Assembly: GCA_022496185.1 (NCBI GenBank)
Contig: WTXG01000090.1
Coordinates: 62,001-126,000 of the forward strand
Direction: 5' to 3'
Source of the DNA: Multifurca ochricompacta
Lineage: Eukaryota > Basidiomycota > Agaricomycetes > Russulales > Russulaceae
DNA length: 64,000 nt
Part shown: in pieces, positions 11,669-23,864 of the stretch
Numbering within the stretch: the stretch's first letter is position 1
How the letters are laid out: the number at the start of each line of letters is the position of its first letter
The notes under the pieces: generated by a model
Database searches by the model: none
What the model was told of the DNA's origin: nothing
Seen by the model: only the letters and a program-made list of their open reading frames with translations
Made by a program: the position numbers and the translations under genes

Positions 11669-13176
11669 TGAATATGAGGAGTAGGTATGGTGTTGGAGAA
11701 GAGGCAGGAAGGTGAGTGTGGCAGCAAGGTTGGGAACATGAGGCAATATGTTGAACGCCGCACAAATGAATTAAATGAGCGCTTAAGGCGACTGTGACTG
11801 AATTCGAGAAAGCATTGAGAATCGCAAGCACGCAAAAGCGTTGTTGGTTGGGATGCCAACTGGCCCTTTGCACACTTTTTTTTCCCCTTAGTTGGGTTTC
11901 TATCATGGCGGCCTCACCCACCAACCACTTTGTTGTTCCCCTTATCAGAGGAGCAGAGCTCATGATCATCCGCGGCTAAGGTTGCGGAAGAAATAGGTAC
12001 TTTTTTACCAACCCAATATTTACTAGTAAATTACTGGGCCGCTGTGGGAGGTAGCAATTTACCAGGTCACGTGCCCACGTGACTTAGATACGGCAAAACG
12101 GAAGAAAAGGTGCATAACTATCTATTTGCACATTTTTGACAGCTTATCTCCCTCTGTCATCAAAGGCTTGCTTGCATGCTAATTCAAAATCATCTGTGAA
12201 ATTTTTTGATATCAAGAACAGGTTCTTTTCGAAGTCAGATAGCAAACTGGATGAGAATCCAGATGACGATGGGGATGATAGTTGGTTGGATGAGCTGAAT
12301 CTTGAGACGTTCTGTCCTGAAAATTCTCTCAAGGTCTCACGAACCATTGATCTGCCATCTCGGTGTCTTGCAGCAGCTCTTTCTGATGAACCATCAAGTG
12401 ACACTTCTGTGGCTGCTCCTAACCCTCCAGAAGCTCTTGGAGAGCCCCTAGACTATGACTTCTCGATGGAAATTTAATTGAAAACATCACGTGAAAGTAT
12501 CACGTGAGGTTTTACCGGTAAATCACCAGTAAAGTAAATTACCACCTTCGCATCAGGCCCTCAGGCTCTGTAAATTACCATTAAATTATTGACCTCGAAT
12601 ATTTTCCGCGACCCTATCCGCGGCATTCATCACGTGCAGGTCCAGTTCAAGAAAGAAGCACGTGAATATCTCGTGACTCATGACCTCATTTTGACGTGCC
12701 TTCCTTGCCCCTTGCGCGCCCCCTTGCCCATACGGTGACGGGTTCATGGCCTGTCCATCTCTGGATGCAACTCGTATGCAATTCACAGTCCTTTCTGATG
12801 TGCGCCGCCTAACCATACGCAGACAATTGAAGTGGAGCAGCTGCTAAAACTCTTAGGATGATGAAGTATGGCACGATATACGTGAGAGGTGAGGGAGCAG
12901 AAGCATAAAACGGACATGAGAGCCACCATCACTATAGAATTATTTACTGGCCCATTATCCACAGCTTATAAACTCCCATTTTTTGCATTTTACTCAAGAT
13001 GGCATTTACGCGAAGGCTTAATAATGCTAGCGCGTACAACTTCACACGAACGGTATAGGTATTTCATTCATTTCATACATAGCACATGGAGAACCCTATA
13101 TATGCTACACTCGCAGCAAGATAAAGGACATCAGAACTTACAATCAACTTTCGAAAGTCATGGCAAAGTCAACACG
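11669..13176. other. Intergenic A2-B2, holding a hAT-type insertion
   Basis: The 5' region of A2 (11,669-11,976), the transposon at 11,977-12,616, and sequence downstream of B2 (12,617-13,176). The equivalent interval after A1 (1,602-2,463) has no insertion there; the one after A3 (34,613-36,235) has a related insertion at a different site. In the A1 version, a short GACTCTTTGACCCTT repeat flanks a T-run near 1,963-2,003. Confidence 0.7.
11977..12616 (+). mobile_element. hAT-type non-autonomous element, family 1, copy 1 (640 bp)
   Basis: Terminal inverted repeats TAAGGTTGCGG (left) and TAGGGTCGCGG (right, read inward), flanked by a perfect 8-bp duplication TCCGCGGC (11969..11976 and 12617..12624). 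The empty site survives near 34,916. An 8-bp duplication with TAGGGTTG-like ends is typical of hAT elements. Inside, a plus-strand ORF ends near 12,477 with an acidic stretch (DSKLDENPDDD, DDSWLDE) and SVAAPNPPEALGEPLD; the same peptide is encoded in copies 2 and 3. There is no recognisable transposase core, so it depends on a helper. Orientation is opposite to copies 2 and 3. Confidence 0.85.
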
Positions 13177-15916
13177 CTACACCTCAACCTTATCAGTATT
13201 TTCGGAGAGTGAACCATGAATTCCATCAGGGGAACCAGATGAAACTTTATTTTCCTCCTCAGAAGCCGACATAGTTAACTGGAGTGGATGAACAGGTGCC
13301 TCGATAGGAGTGGGAAGAATGTGGTTCTGAGAATCTTCATGCACTCCAACAACTGCTGGATCGTTTTCTGTTCTGTCTGGGTCAGAAGTAAATGCCCCTT
13401 GTTGAGCAGCGATGGAAAATGCGATAGCTGAGTTTGAGGAAAGAAATATCTGTCCGGAAGGCATATGAGCAGATTGGATCACCGAAGAGTTTGAGGGTGT
13501 TCGCATGTTCGCACGAATTGTGTTGCTGGGAATAGAAAATGGGAAAGATAAAGGCGGTGTATCAGGAGTGATGGAAGGAGGGATACTGGTTCGTTCCTCA
13601 ATTTGTTGATGAACAATGGTGTCATTAGACATGGGACTAGACGCGAGTGCCTGAGTGGAATGAAGTATCAAGTTGGTGGTCAAGGTACCAGTGGTTTCTT
13701 GTATTACATTAGTGATGGCAGAATCCAAGGAAGTGCCAAGAGGGTGGTGAGTTCCAATATTCATACCGACTGTCGTCCCTTTGTCAGTTGAGGTGTTGCC
13801 CATTAGGCGTGCATCAATTTGTTCTGGATTCTGGAGATGCGAGGATGGTAGATCAGGTGAGCTAGAAGGGGCGACAGGGGTGAGATCGGGGCCATGGTGA
13901 TGTGGGACAGCGGCGGACGAGGTGTCGGAGGCGTGAGGAGTTGAACGGGAGCGATGTTCTTTGGTGTTGCACAAAGGATACAAGGATAGATTATATCTAG
14001 TTGAGACAGCATCCAAGTCTGTGCCTTGATGTAAAGTGACGTAAAGATGTCGGATATTGTGAAGGATATCAAGACAGTTATGTTTGGTGTGATGATCCTC
14101 AGAATTCCGCGCTTTGAGAATAATTTGATTCCGAAGATCACAGAAGTCATGTTGCAATTCAGGAAGTGCATTTTGTATATCAATATTGGAAACTGATCGA
14201 AGAGTGACGTCCGCCGTCCACTGAAGGTAGCCATTCTCTGAATGGAAATGAAGCATATGCCGAGTAATGTGGAGCAAATTGGCAAGGAATATACTATCTC
14301 CGTGCGCAAGATAGTTTTCAACCACCAATTTCGAGACACCCAATTGCTTAGTAACCAGTTTGAACCAACGATCATCACGATCTTTTGATTTTGCTATGAT
14401 CCTCGAAATCGCCCATTTCGAACGGTACGCAACGATCGGGTCATCGTAAGTAGCTCCATTCAGCAAGAGGCCAAACTCGACAGATGTAAAGAATCCACAT
14501 TGATTGTTCGAGAAAGCCAGGTCAAGGGCGCCCTCACCGATAGGAAGATACACGGGTTTTTGTACCATGGCCACCTCAGATATGACCATCCGTCGCTGTT
14601 TGACGGACTCATCGACCAGGTTTGATGTCCATGTACGCCACATTAGTCCAAGTAAATATTTAGACATCTTCTCCCTGTCTGGGGCATTGAAAGCTTGCTG
14701 AGGATTCTTGACAACTGTTGATTGGAAAAAGCCAGGGATGCGCTCAAAGAATTTCTCCCGTTCATGATCTTCATCAGAGCATCCGAGTGTCCACATCAAC
14801 GCACGACCGTCAATCTCTGATGACAGGTTTAAAGCAGTTTTTTCCGCCGTCTTCTCCAGGCCATCTAAGAGCCAATTCCAACAGTACAACAGGAGCCGTT
14901 TCATCCGGTTCATCACAGACCCTCTCAAATTTGTTAATGACCCAATGAGCATGAGAATGAGGAGGAATATAAAAGGTATGGTGGCGAAAATATAAAATGC
15001 CCATAACGAAAGTGGCGAATAATAGGGACTATCATGTCGAAAGAAGGGCATCAACGTGATGCATCCGTATATCGCTGCGCAGAGCACAACCCACAAAGCC
15101 ACCGCTCTGAAGATTGTGTGGTCGGTATTGAATAGAAAGACGAGAAGGCCAGCGAAAAAGAGAAAAAGGGAAAGATGTAGAAGTGCTGGCAGTGCATTAA
15201 CTACCCATGGCAGGTGTAACTTGTCCACTCCTTCAGCAAAGAATGTACGAATCCGAGCTCGCTTGTGTGGTGCATATCGTGGCTGAGTAACTTTGATATA
15301 TCGACGCGCCCATTGCTGTAGCAGCGTTGCCAGCATTGCACAAGTAAGACTTATCACGAAGCTCAAGAACCAAAGTGCATTGACCCAAACTGCATATTTC
15401 GGTGGAGAGAATGCCGGCGGATTAACCAGAATGGGAGGAGTATGTGCTTGAGTTGTGCTGGCATTAGCAATGACTTGGTAAATACTCTGTAGGTAGAATG
15501 CAGAGGTATCCTGGGAGTTTGGGCGGATGTCCTGGATGGACACAGCAAGTAATGCTGCAACTCCGGCAGAGAATAGACCAGTCTGCGAGGCTTAACGTGT
15601 GTCACATGGAGAGTGGTGATATGACTCACAAAAATCAGTATCCCATCAGCGTCCGCTGTCCAACGCTTGGCCATCTTCTCATCTTCGTCCTTTGCCAAGT
15701 TAAGATACATGGAAAAAATTGGACCAGAGCTATCGGCAAAGGTGGACTCCCCCTTCGACGTCTGATTTTGTGCTGGCCGAGGCGGGTAACCACCACGACC
15801 TATACACGTGGATAAACAGGCATAGGACGATATTGACTGGGGGGTAACCTACCTGTGTCAATCCTTCCCTCGGGTCCATGTTCGACATCATCCACACGAC
15901 TAGCATTTAGAGGCAT
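13177..15916 (-). CDS. DUF6535 membrane protein, group B copy 2 (B2), 879 aa, intact
   Basis: Exons 15853..15916, 15630..15799 and 13177..15582; introns of 53 and 47 nt with GT-AG ends; all frames agree. It is shorter than B1 by 25 residues, because the Ser/Thr-rich tail lacks short blocks (for instance the stretch after STDKGTT and the SPSLVPLA region). The membrane domain matches B1, and the linker before it reads TTQAHTPPILVNPPAF, which is shared with the C group rather than with B1, suggesting gene conversion. The helical part differs from B1 at scattered sites, e.g. EREKFFERIPGF for ELEQFFAGIPGF. The C-terminus SLSENTDKVEV is identical to B1. Function unknown. Confidence 0.9.
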
Positions 15917-16600
15917 TTATGGGAGAAGAAATCTAAGTATTTGGTAGGTCTTCACTACCAGGAAGTTAAAGAACAAGAGTGCCGCATGTACACCTCCTCT
16001 TGAGGTCGATATAAATAACAAGCGCCAACTTTGCATCGTGGTGGCCACGTGCACTGGTTAACTTGAACTAAAAGGTGTGGCCGAAATAATTCATCAAATT
16101 GGAAGGAGCACATGAAGTTTGTCAATGCGTACTACACCATATGATGGCCCACGAGTACGAGTGGGTGTACCAACAGACAGCTTCCAAGGCCCCGAGAGTG
16201 CTTCAGGGGTAGTCCCCGGGGCATGATAATCGATACGTTGAGAGATGTAGACCAGAACAGAGGAGAAAAGTAAATCATATACTGACATTAGATACTGTTA
16301 CTGTACCTTAGCATCAAGTTCATGTATACACTGACTTTGAGGAGAAGGAAAGTGGTATGGTGACAAAAAATGGCCCTGTCTCTCAATAATTCCGAATATA
16401 TGGCAAAAGGATTGCCTGGTGATGGATGATAAGAAAGCGATAGATAATGTAGAGTTACCTGAATATACAGAGATTCTGCTGTCTGATAAAGATGGAGGAG
16501 AGGAGTGAGTGTGAGTCGTAAGGTGACTAGTAGCTCGGGCCGGGCACTAGGCCCGACATTTCCGCTTTTGTCCACACCTTACTCGCATGCTCACCCACTT

Positions 16601-17167
16601 TCCTAGTCGAATGCCCCTTGTGTTGGCCACTTACTGGAGTTCTTGCAAGAGACGCGTGCTTTTTTAAGCCCATCTCCTCGCGCCGACCCCGGGAGCCTTA
16701 TTGAGTTTGTGTTTCGGCGGACTTGGCCTTAGTGTGAGTTCTCTCTCTTCTTCCTTGAACGGTCTCTGTTTCGGACGGTCTCTCTACTGTACATCTTGTT
16801 GAGCCGGTGACGGATCAGAGTTGGCCGGACCGGATCAGAGGTGACCGGTGTTGGCAGTGCAAGATGATACTTACACACTCGTTTATTATGATTAAGTACA
16901 TTCCTTATGATCACAGCACAGCAGTCTTTACAGTATTTAAGAACAGTATTTTTATATCTTACAATGCAGTTGTTTTGACCAGATTTATCAGGCTGCGTTT
17001 CCACACATCTATACTTTGATTTTTCCTTCTGGGTTTTTCACCACATCCTTGTCAACTCTCCCTACTGTTCGTGGTACTAGTAGTTACATTGTACCCTGAT
17101 GTAGCCGCGCGATTGGGCACCGTCCTGCAAGCGCGTCAATAAACTCGATTCCAAAAAAAAAAAAAAA
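16601..17167 (+). mobile_element. 5'-truncated LINE (3' end of ORF2, 3' UTR, poly-A), interrupted by a solo LTR
   Basis: Flanked by a 14-bp target duplication ATGCTCACCCACTT (16587..16600 and 17168..17181) and ending in ATAAACTCGATTCC plus a run of 16 A. The coding remnant begins in ...VECPL, then loses ~75 nt compared with the copy at 39,750, and resumes at GHLLEFLQETR(A)FFKPISSRRP. The 3' UTR block GATGTAGCCGCGCGATTGGG is shared with the LINE at 46,398. This is a dead-on-arrival copy from target-primed reverse transcription. Confidence 0.85.
16797..17005. mobile_element. 209-bp solo LTR nested in the LINE tail
   Basis: Begins TGTTGAGCCGG and ends GCGTTTCCACA (TG...CA), flanked by a 5-bp duplication CATCT (16792..16796 and 17006..17010). 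The second LINE copy at 39,750 lacks it and reads straight through the target (near 40,030). The first ~175 bp resemble a segment inside the hAT-type elements at 35,020 and 52,120 (in reverse). The LTR is very short, as in TRIM-type elements. Confidence 0.75.
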
Positions 17168-18238
17168 ATGCTCACCCACTTGTCGTTATTGTAAATACAT
17201 TCTTGGCTCCACATTATACATTATTGATAATATTTTGACCTTCTGAGAACGGGGGAATAACGACAGTCTTGATCTCATACTTGTTGAGACGGGCCATTAG
17301 CGACCGGCTCCTGGGTGGACTCAATCTTATGATTGTGATAAGATAAGATAATCCAAAGTGTGGATCTTGTCAATTAAATAGTCATAGTTCTCTCCTTATT
17401 TTCATCGTCTTTTAGTAGTATATAAGGACTCTGTTCTGTACGCGTTCACTTCATTTTTGACCATGATAACTGAACTGAGTATTCCTTCATTTTAGATTAT
17501 CTCTACCATATTTAGCTAACGCGTAGTAAGTGGCTAAACCCTTTTTACCCCTGCGCGCTCAACATACGCGTATCAGTTACTCTCCACGGCCCACGGAGAA
17601 GCTTTCAATCTCATCGTGCTGTTCCTCCACTTAATAAATATCTCATGCCCTTCTTGCAATATTGCACAACGTGAAGAATCGGTTACAATGTTAAGCCCAT
17701 GGAAAAAATTGACTTATCTGGCGCCAGGACCTTTGCAATCCAAAAATCCCACATGCGCCAAGAGTTAGATGAAGTGAGCATTTCTTGTTGTGGAGACGTT
17801 GGAGAAAACGCGGCATGCCGGGTTTGAGAAACAAATATTTATCCTAGAGGTATGTATGTATGAATCGGACTAGGAAGCACTCGGACGCGCGTCCTCCCTC
17901 CCTGGATGGACCGCTGGGAAGAGGATTCGTTAACAATTGGGGTAGGATCCATGTAAGGTACAGTAGCAGTAAGTATACAATAGAAGGACGACGAGTCGGT
18001 CCTGGGCACGTTGCAGGGAGACGTTTCTGCCAAGGAACGGGGTAGAGCCGAGCGGAGGGAGGCTGCCTCAGTGGAAGACAATGACCTCCATGATTCACAA
18101 AAAATAACCGAGGTGATAAAATGGGATATTGAGCTGGCTGGGGTAAACTGTCCCAATTATCGGGCACACGAGGTCTCGTCGATTGGGTCTGGATTTGGTG
18201 GATGTGAGGATGATCAGGTGTGCTAGATGTGGTGATAA

Positions 18239-20317
18239 TTAAAGTGCGGTGACAACAGCATGAGACGGGTTAGACGCGGTGTGTGCGATCTCTCTTGATG
18301 GGCCGGCGACAGCCTCTTCAACATGACTAGTCGAATCTGACCGATGCCCAGGGATGTTACATAAAGGATAAGAGGATATCTTCGAAAGAATGTCGTCATT
18401 GCCTTTAGTAGAGCCAGAAAAAGCTGTTGGAGCAGCATCAGTACCATTGTGCAAACCAATGTAGACATGACGAATAGGTCGCAGGATATCGACAAGGTAA
18501 TAGCGGCCGTGACGATCCTCCGTATCTGTCGCTTCTCGAATAATTTGATTCCACAGATCACAGAATTCGTGTTGCAGTGCAGGAACTGTATTTTGTATGT
18601 TAAATCGGGAAACCAACAGGAGAGTGGCTTCTGCGGCCCAGTGAAGGTAACCACTCTCCGAACGGAAGCGAACGATGTTCCGAGTTATGTGGATCAAATT
18701 CGCAAGAAACATACTATCGCCGTGCCCAAGGTAATTCTCGATTACTCGTCTTGAGATACCTAATTGGTCGGTCGCGAGTTCGAACCAACGCTCGTCGTGT
18801 TTTTGCGATCTTGCTATAATCTTGGAAATTGCCCATTTCGAATAGCGAGCAGTGGTCGGGTTATCGTAAGTGGCTCTCTTCAGGAAGAGTCCAAACTCAA
18901 CGGAGCGGGAAAGTCCGTATTGGTCGTTCCCGAAAGCGAGGTTAACAGTATCCCAATTGATAGGAACGCCTGAAGGTGCCACACCCATGGCCTCCTCATA
19001 TATGACAAACCGCCGTTGTTTCACAGACTCATGTACTAAATTTGATGACCAAGTACGCTGCATGAGTCCAAATAAGGTTCTAAACATCTTCTCGTGGTCT
19101 GAGGAATTAAAGGCTTGCCGAGGATTCTTCACAACTGTTGATCGGAAAAAGCCAGGGATGCCCGCAAAGAATTGCTCCAGTTCATGGTCTTCATCAGAAC
19201 ATTCCAGTGTCCACATTAACGCACGACCGTCGATCTTCGATGACAGGTTCAGAGCAGTTCTCTCCACTGTCTTCCCCATACCATCTGAAAGCCACCCAAA
19301 ACAGTACCGTACAAACTCACGAATGGGATCCACGACGGAATCGCTGAGATGAGCAAGCATGCCAGCTATCACGACGGTGGCACTGAATACAAGCAAGATG
19401 CTGGCCAAAAGGAAACATGCTGGCGACGAAAGTGGTGAATAGTACGGGCTATCAGGCCGAAAGATTGGCATCAGGGTGATGCATCCGTATAACGCTCCAC
19501 ATAGCCCGACCCACCAAACCACGGCAATGAAAATAGTATGGTTGGTATTGAATAGAAAGATAAGAAGGCCAGCGAAGAAGAGAGAAAGGGAAAGATGTAG
19601 AAGTGCTGGCAGTGCATCAACTGCCCATGGGAGGTGTAACTTGTCCACACCTTCAGCAAAGAATGTACGAATCCGAGCTCGCTTGTGTGGTGCATATCGT
19701 GGCTGAGTAACTTTGATATATCGACGCGCCCATTGCTGTAGTAGTGTTGCCAGCAGTGCACAAGTAAGACTTATCACGAAGCTCAAGAACCACAGGGCGT
19801 TAACCCAAACTGCATACTTCGGTGGAGAGAATGCCGGCGGATTAACCAGAATGGGAGGAGTAGGTGCTTGAGTTGTGCTGGCATTAGCAATGACTTGGTA
19901 GATACTCTGTAAGTAGAATGCAGAGGTATCCTGGGAGTTTGGGCGGATGTCCTGGATGGACACGGCAAGTAATGCTGCAACTCCGGCAGAGAATAGACCA
20001 GTCTGCGAGGCTTAAGGTGTGTCACACGGAGTGGTAATGTGACTCACGAAAACGAGGATCCCATCTGCATCGGCTTTCCAACTCTCTGCCGCTTTCTCGT
20101 CTTGTTCTTTTGCAAGATTTAGATACATGCTAAATGTTGGTCCAGAGCTATCTGCAAAGGTGGACTCCCCCATCGATGTCTGATTTTGTGCTGGGTAATG
20201 ACGGTGGCCTGTACAAGGTAGGCGAACTTGAGATTATGTTTGACTGGAAGATAACATACCTGGGTCATTCCCTTCCTCCGGTACATACTCGGGACCAAAC
20301 GTTTGGTGTTGAGACAT
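18239..20317 (-). CDS. DUF6535 membrane protein, group C copy 2 (C2), 660 aa, intact
   Basis: Exons 20260..20317, 20048..20208 and 18239..20002; introns of 51 and 45 nt; exons 1+2 are exactly 73 codons and exon 3 encodes 587 residues. Exon 1 starts MSQHQTFGPEYVPEEGN. Exon 2 has ESTFADSSGPTFSMYLNLAK and ends ADADGILVF. The membrane domain is group B-like up to FLFNTNHTIF; after this C has its own sequence, with FRPDSPYYSPLSSPACF and a hydrophobic LLASILLVFSATVVIAGML. The helical part includes DEDHELEQFFAGIPGFF, KHDERWFELATDQLGI and GHGDSMFLANLIHITR. The C-terminus is short (SYPLCNIPGHR, then EEAVAGPSREI). This copy shows the undamaged exon 2 end that C1 has lost. Confidence 0.9.
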
Positions 20318-21098
20318 TGAGGGTTGCGTGGGGGTATGGCAGGTAACAGGTCACTCTCACTTCTCGCTTATAGAAGACGTCACGGAGGCACGTGAACCAC
20401 TCAAGCGCCCATCTACACTTCAGTTCGGATTCAGGTATTTATGATCACTCCAGTAGACCCATTCGCAGTCATAGTAATATGATCTTAAGATATTCAGTCA
20501 GCCAGTCAACTTGTAGCTGTCGTCATATTTATGCGCCTTTTCCTAACAGGCCGATAGCAACCGGGTTAATCGGAAAGCGGACAGCCGGGTTTCAGGGTGA
20601 TCGTGATAAACAAGTAACTGACTCAGAGATTTCATCCATTCCCCCGGGGCAAGAGAACAATTCATCGGAGTGTACTCCATGTCACAATTGCTAACAAGTC
20701 GCCGAGCATGGGTGCAATCGAAAATATCGGTCATCTTTCTGATCCACTAGCGCTTTACTGATATACACTCATAACGGGAAAAAGGTGAAGGATCTGTGGT
20801 CGTGTGAGGGAAAAGATGGTCTTTATTGATATAGATGATTTCATGAAAAGTGGTTGGAGAAAAGGCAGCGAAGGAAGGGAGATACCTGGAAGGTATACAT
20901 TTGGAAGGCGAATCAGATACGACGGAGGGGAAAACCATTCTCATTTCTACTTTGAAGTGACGGAGTTCCTAAGACGTGAGGCTTAACACACTGAAAGAAA
21001 CAGGAAAATACAAAGTCCATGGAACAGTGGGAAGGTACGGGCCTTCGAATCTTATCGACAGTGATGTGAGACTTGAGTTGAGATAGCGTTGATTCACT
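20318..21098. other. Intergenic C2-A'1 spacer
   Basis: Copy of the 8,617-9,568 spacer with scattered substitutions and small deletions. No supported gene. Confidence 0.6.
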
Positions 21099-22756
21099 TT
21101 AATGGGTTCCGCAGCCAGGCACATGGCACATTAGGATTGGGAGTGAATAGGAATAAGAGGACAGTCGAGAGTTTGTGTTGTTCAGAGCCAGATTCAAGAC
21201 AGGTGAGAGCAGCCCACAAGCTAAAGTGGGAGGAGGGGCAGCGGCTGTAGCACCATCATGTTGGAGAGTAGGAGGAATCAATAGTTTTTCCGTAGAGCCA
21301 GCAATAACCTCTGGAATCCGGGACATCAAATCCGAAATAACACGGCGATGGCTTTTGATGTTGCACAAAGGATACGAGGACAATAAAAGTAGAACCACAT
21401 TTTCGTCAGCGGCGGAGGCGGAGAACGCAGTCGGGGTAGCATCTGTTCCTTCGTGTAGATCGATGTACGCATCCCGCATATGTCTGAGGACGAATATGGC
21501 AGCCGATCGAACGCGATCCTCCTTTGCATTTTGTGCCTCGAGCACAACTTCATTCCAAAGTGAGCAGAAGTCGTGTTGAAGACTTGGAAAAGTATTGTGT
21601 ATGTTGAATTTAAGAACGGATTTGAGTGCCATTGAGCGCCCGCCCGCACCGACGGTCCAGGTCCAACCATGGTTAGAATAATCATGAACCGTGCGCCTGG
21701 ATATGTCGATTAAGCAGGCAAGGATCGCGCTATCCCCGTGCGCAATGTAGCTCTAGAGAACCGCTTTCGAGATCCCGAGCTGGTCAATGGCGAGTTCGAA
21801 CCAGTGATCATCGCATTCTTTTGCGCTTCCTAAGATCACCGAGATAACGCAACTCGCATGATATACAACGAACATGCCATAGTAATCAATCCTCATTAGA
21901 AAGAGCCCGAATTCAACCGACTTGAGAAGACCATTCCACTCTCTGTAGACAGTGCATTGGAGGACGGCCCAATTGATAGGAAGTGATGCCACATTCATTG
22001 CCTTCGTGAAGATGACGATCCGCCGTTGCTTCACTGACTCAGTCACCAAACTCGATGTCAGTGTACGATGCATTAACCTTAACCCAATCAATGCCTGTGA
22101 CATTGCCTCTCTGTTTGGTGCCTTGAACGCTTTCAGGGAATCCGGGATAAGTGATGAGCTGCAAAAGCCGGGAATGCTTGCAAAGAACTGCTCTAATTCG
22201 TGGTCCTCATCCAACGACTCCAGTGTCCATATTAAGGCTCGACCATCGATCTCCGAGAAAGCTTTTAAGCTGATTCTTCCGCCGCCTTCCCTGTGCCGTG
22301 TAGACACCATCGACTATAACGGTCTCTCAAGTCGCCAAGGCGATCCCAAGTTGCATAGCTGAAGTAATTCCAAGATGCGAACCACCTGAAAATTTAGAAG
22401 ACAACGAGTAGCGTGCCTGCATAAAGGAACCAGCGTAATATGGGCTATCATGCTGAAAGAGCGGCATTAGTGTGACACATACGTATAACCTGTGCATATC
22501 CCAACCCAGCACATCACAACTTTGAAAACTGTGTGATTCACATTGAACAAGAAGACGACAAGGCATGCAAAGAGGAAAAGGGAAAGGTGTATCAGTGTGG
22601 GCAACGCTTCAACCGCCCAAGACAGGTGCAACTTGTCGACGCCTTCTGCAAAGAATGCACGAATACAAGCTTGTTTATGTGGACTGTAACATGGCTGGGT
22701 GACCTTCACATATCGACGTGCCCACTGCTGTAATAATGTCGCTAGCATGGCGTGGT
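21099..22756 (-). pseudogene. DUF6535 group A relic (A'1), 5'-truncated with several lesions
   Basis: Similar to A2 exon 3 from MLATLLQQWARRY onwards, but exons 1-2 and the first membrane segments are gone; the sequence stops matching at 22,756, next to the end of a TIR element. Lesions: a TAG where A2 has GAG (GVLEKY becomes VL-stop) near 21,750; a missing base in the SEIDGRAL region near 22,255; loss of the GL of FFAGL. Open segments remain at 21,099-21,632 (ends in a Pro/Ala-rich peptide) and 21,753-22,310. The same lesions occur in A'2, so the gene was already dead before the 23-kb duplication. Confidence 0.85.
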
Positions 22757-22786
22757 GTAAGGCTTTGTGTAAGAGCACATTGTGAC

Positions 22787-23374
22787 TAGTGTTCGCTACG
22801 GGTAGGCGCAACCCGCCGGGTATGTGGTCAGGGTACATGCGGGTACGGGTCAGGGTCACATCTTCATACCCCTCATGTGACCCCTACCCGCAGACACCCA
22901 ACCCTTACCCGCCAGAGCGGGTAAGCTGAAATTGGAAGGGTGGCAATGAGGGCGGCAATGCATGTGGCATTGCACCAGCCACAGAAAAACTATACAGTAC
23001 ATGTATTGTAGATACTGTATACAGACCTGGTGGTCCCATTGCATACAACTTAGGCTCTTCTATGTTTGGGAGCTTGGATGAAGGCAGGTTATGTAGAGAC
23101 TGCTGATTTAAAGTATGCAGCATCTCAACCTGATACCAAAAACAATGAAGAATGGCCAGATGACGAATGGATTATAGCTTAAGTAGTACAGTGTTATTCT
23201 AGGCTATCAGACTTGAAACATAAATATCTACCCTTACCCGCAGGTATACGACCCGTGGTGTACCCGTACCCGTAGTATGGCAAACCCGTACCCTTGGTGT
23301 AAGGGTCCGGGTACATACGGGTACGGGTACGGGTCCATGTGTTTTTACCCGCGGGTTACCCGTGGCGAACACTA
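22787..23374. mobile_element. hAT-type non-autonomous element, family 2 (588 bp)
   Basis: Terminal inverted repeats TAGTGTTCGCTACGGGTA and TAGTGTTCGCCACGGGTA with a perfect 8-bp target duplication ATTGTGAC (22779..22786 and 23375..23382). The empty site is at about 46,140. The subterminal regions are packed with ACGGGT/ACCCGT repeats, likely transposase-binding sites. There is no coding capacity for a transposase. It is unrelated in end sequence to family 1. Confidence 0.85.
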
Positions 23375-23662
23375 ATTGTGACGCGTCACAAAATGTACAT
23401 ATGATATGTAACGCACCTCACTTCTCCTGAGCCCGCCTCAAAGCTATTTGAGTCGTGTATTTCAGTTTGGGGTGTTTGACAGCAGGAAACCATTTTTTTA
23501 GTATGTAGAATAAAATATGCAATGTATTATGTGTTGGAATTGTTGGAATAGCAGCACGCACAGAAAGGTACCGGAGATGGTGGGCCGGACTAACAACTAC
23601 TATACGACTCTTACATTCACATTCCAATATGCGTATAAGATAGACTACTGCATTGTGTTTAG

Positions 23663-23694
23663 AACCTCAGTCTTCTACTACAAAGACTGAGGTT
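23663..23694. repeat. Perfect 12-bp inverted repeat (hairpin) in the TIR element
   Basis: AACCTCAGTCTT, 8-nt loop, then AAGACTGAGGTT. Part of it (TCTTCTACTACAAAGACTGAG) recurs about 115 bp downstream. The same hairpin is in copy 2 at about 46,930-46,961. It could be a structural feature of the element; no function is shown. Confidence 0.7.
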
Positions 23695-23864
23695 AGTACC
23701 ATTCTCACTCGTAGCTACAGCATTCGTTAACTGACTCTATTACTGTAGCTATTCGCTATACAGGTACTAGTTACTCAATATAGTCTTCTACTACAAAGAC
23801 TGAGCTATTCGCTATACAGTCTCCTACAGGAATAGCAGCCACAGCATGGATAGATAATTTGAGG

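Larger units (their letters stand above)
15917..18238. other. Intergenic B2-C2 with nested retroelement fragments
   Basis: B2 5' region, then from about 16,236 to 17,265 a block missing from the equivalent interval of the first unit. That block holds a LINE 3' end (16,601-17,167) with a solo LTR inside it (16,797-17,005). From about 17,270 on it matches 5,600-6,542 again and leads to the 3' end of C2. No cellular gene found. Confidence 0.7.

Noticed and set aside
21175..21579. 134-codon plus ORF in A'1 (also in A'2)
   Set aside because: Antisense to a pseudogene; composition follows the sense codons.
23220..23360. ACGGGT/ACCCGT repeats as telomere-like or subtelomeric DNA
   Set aside because: They are confined within the ends of the 588-bp hAT-type element and are not TTAGGG.
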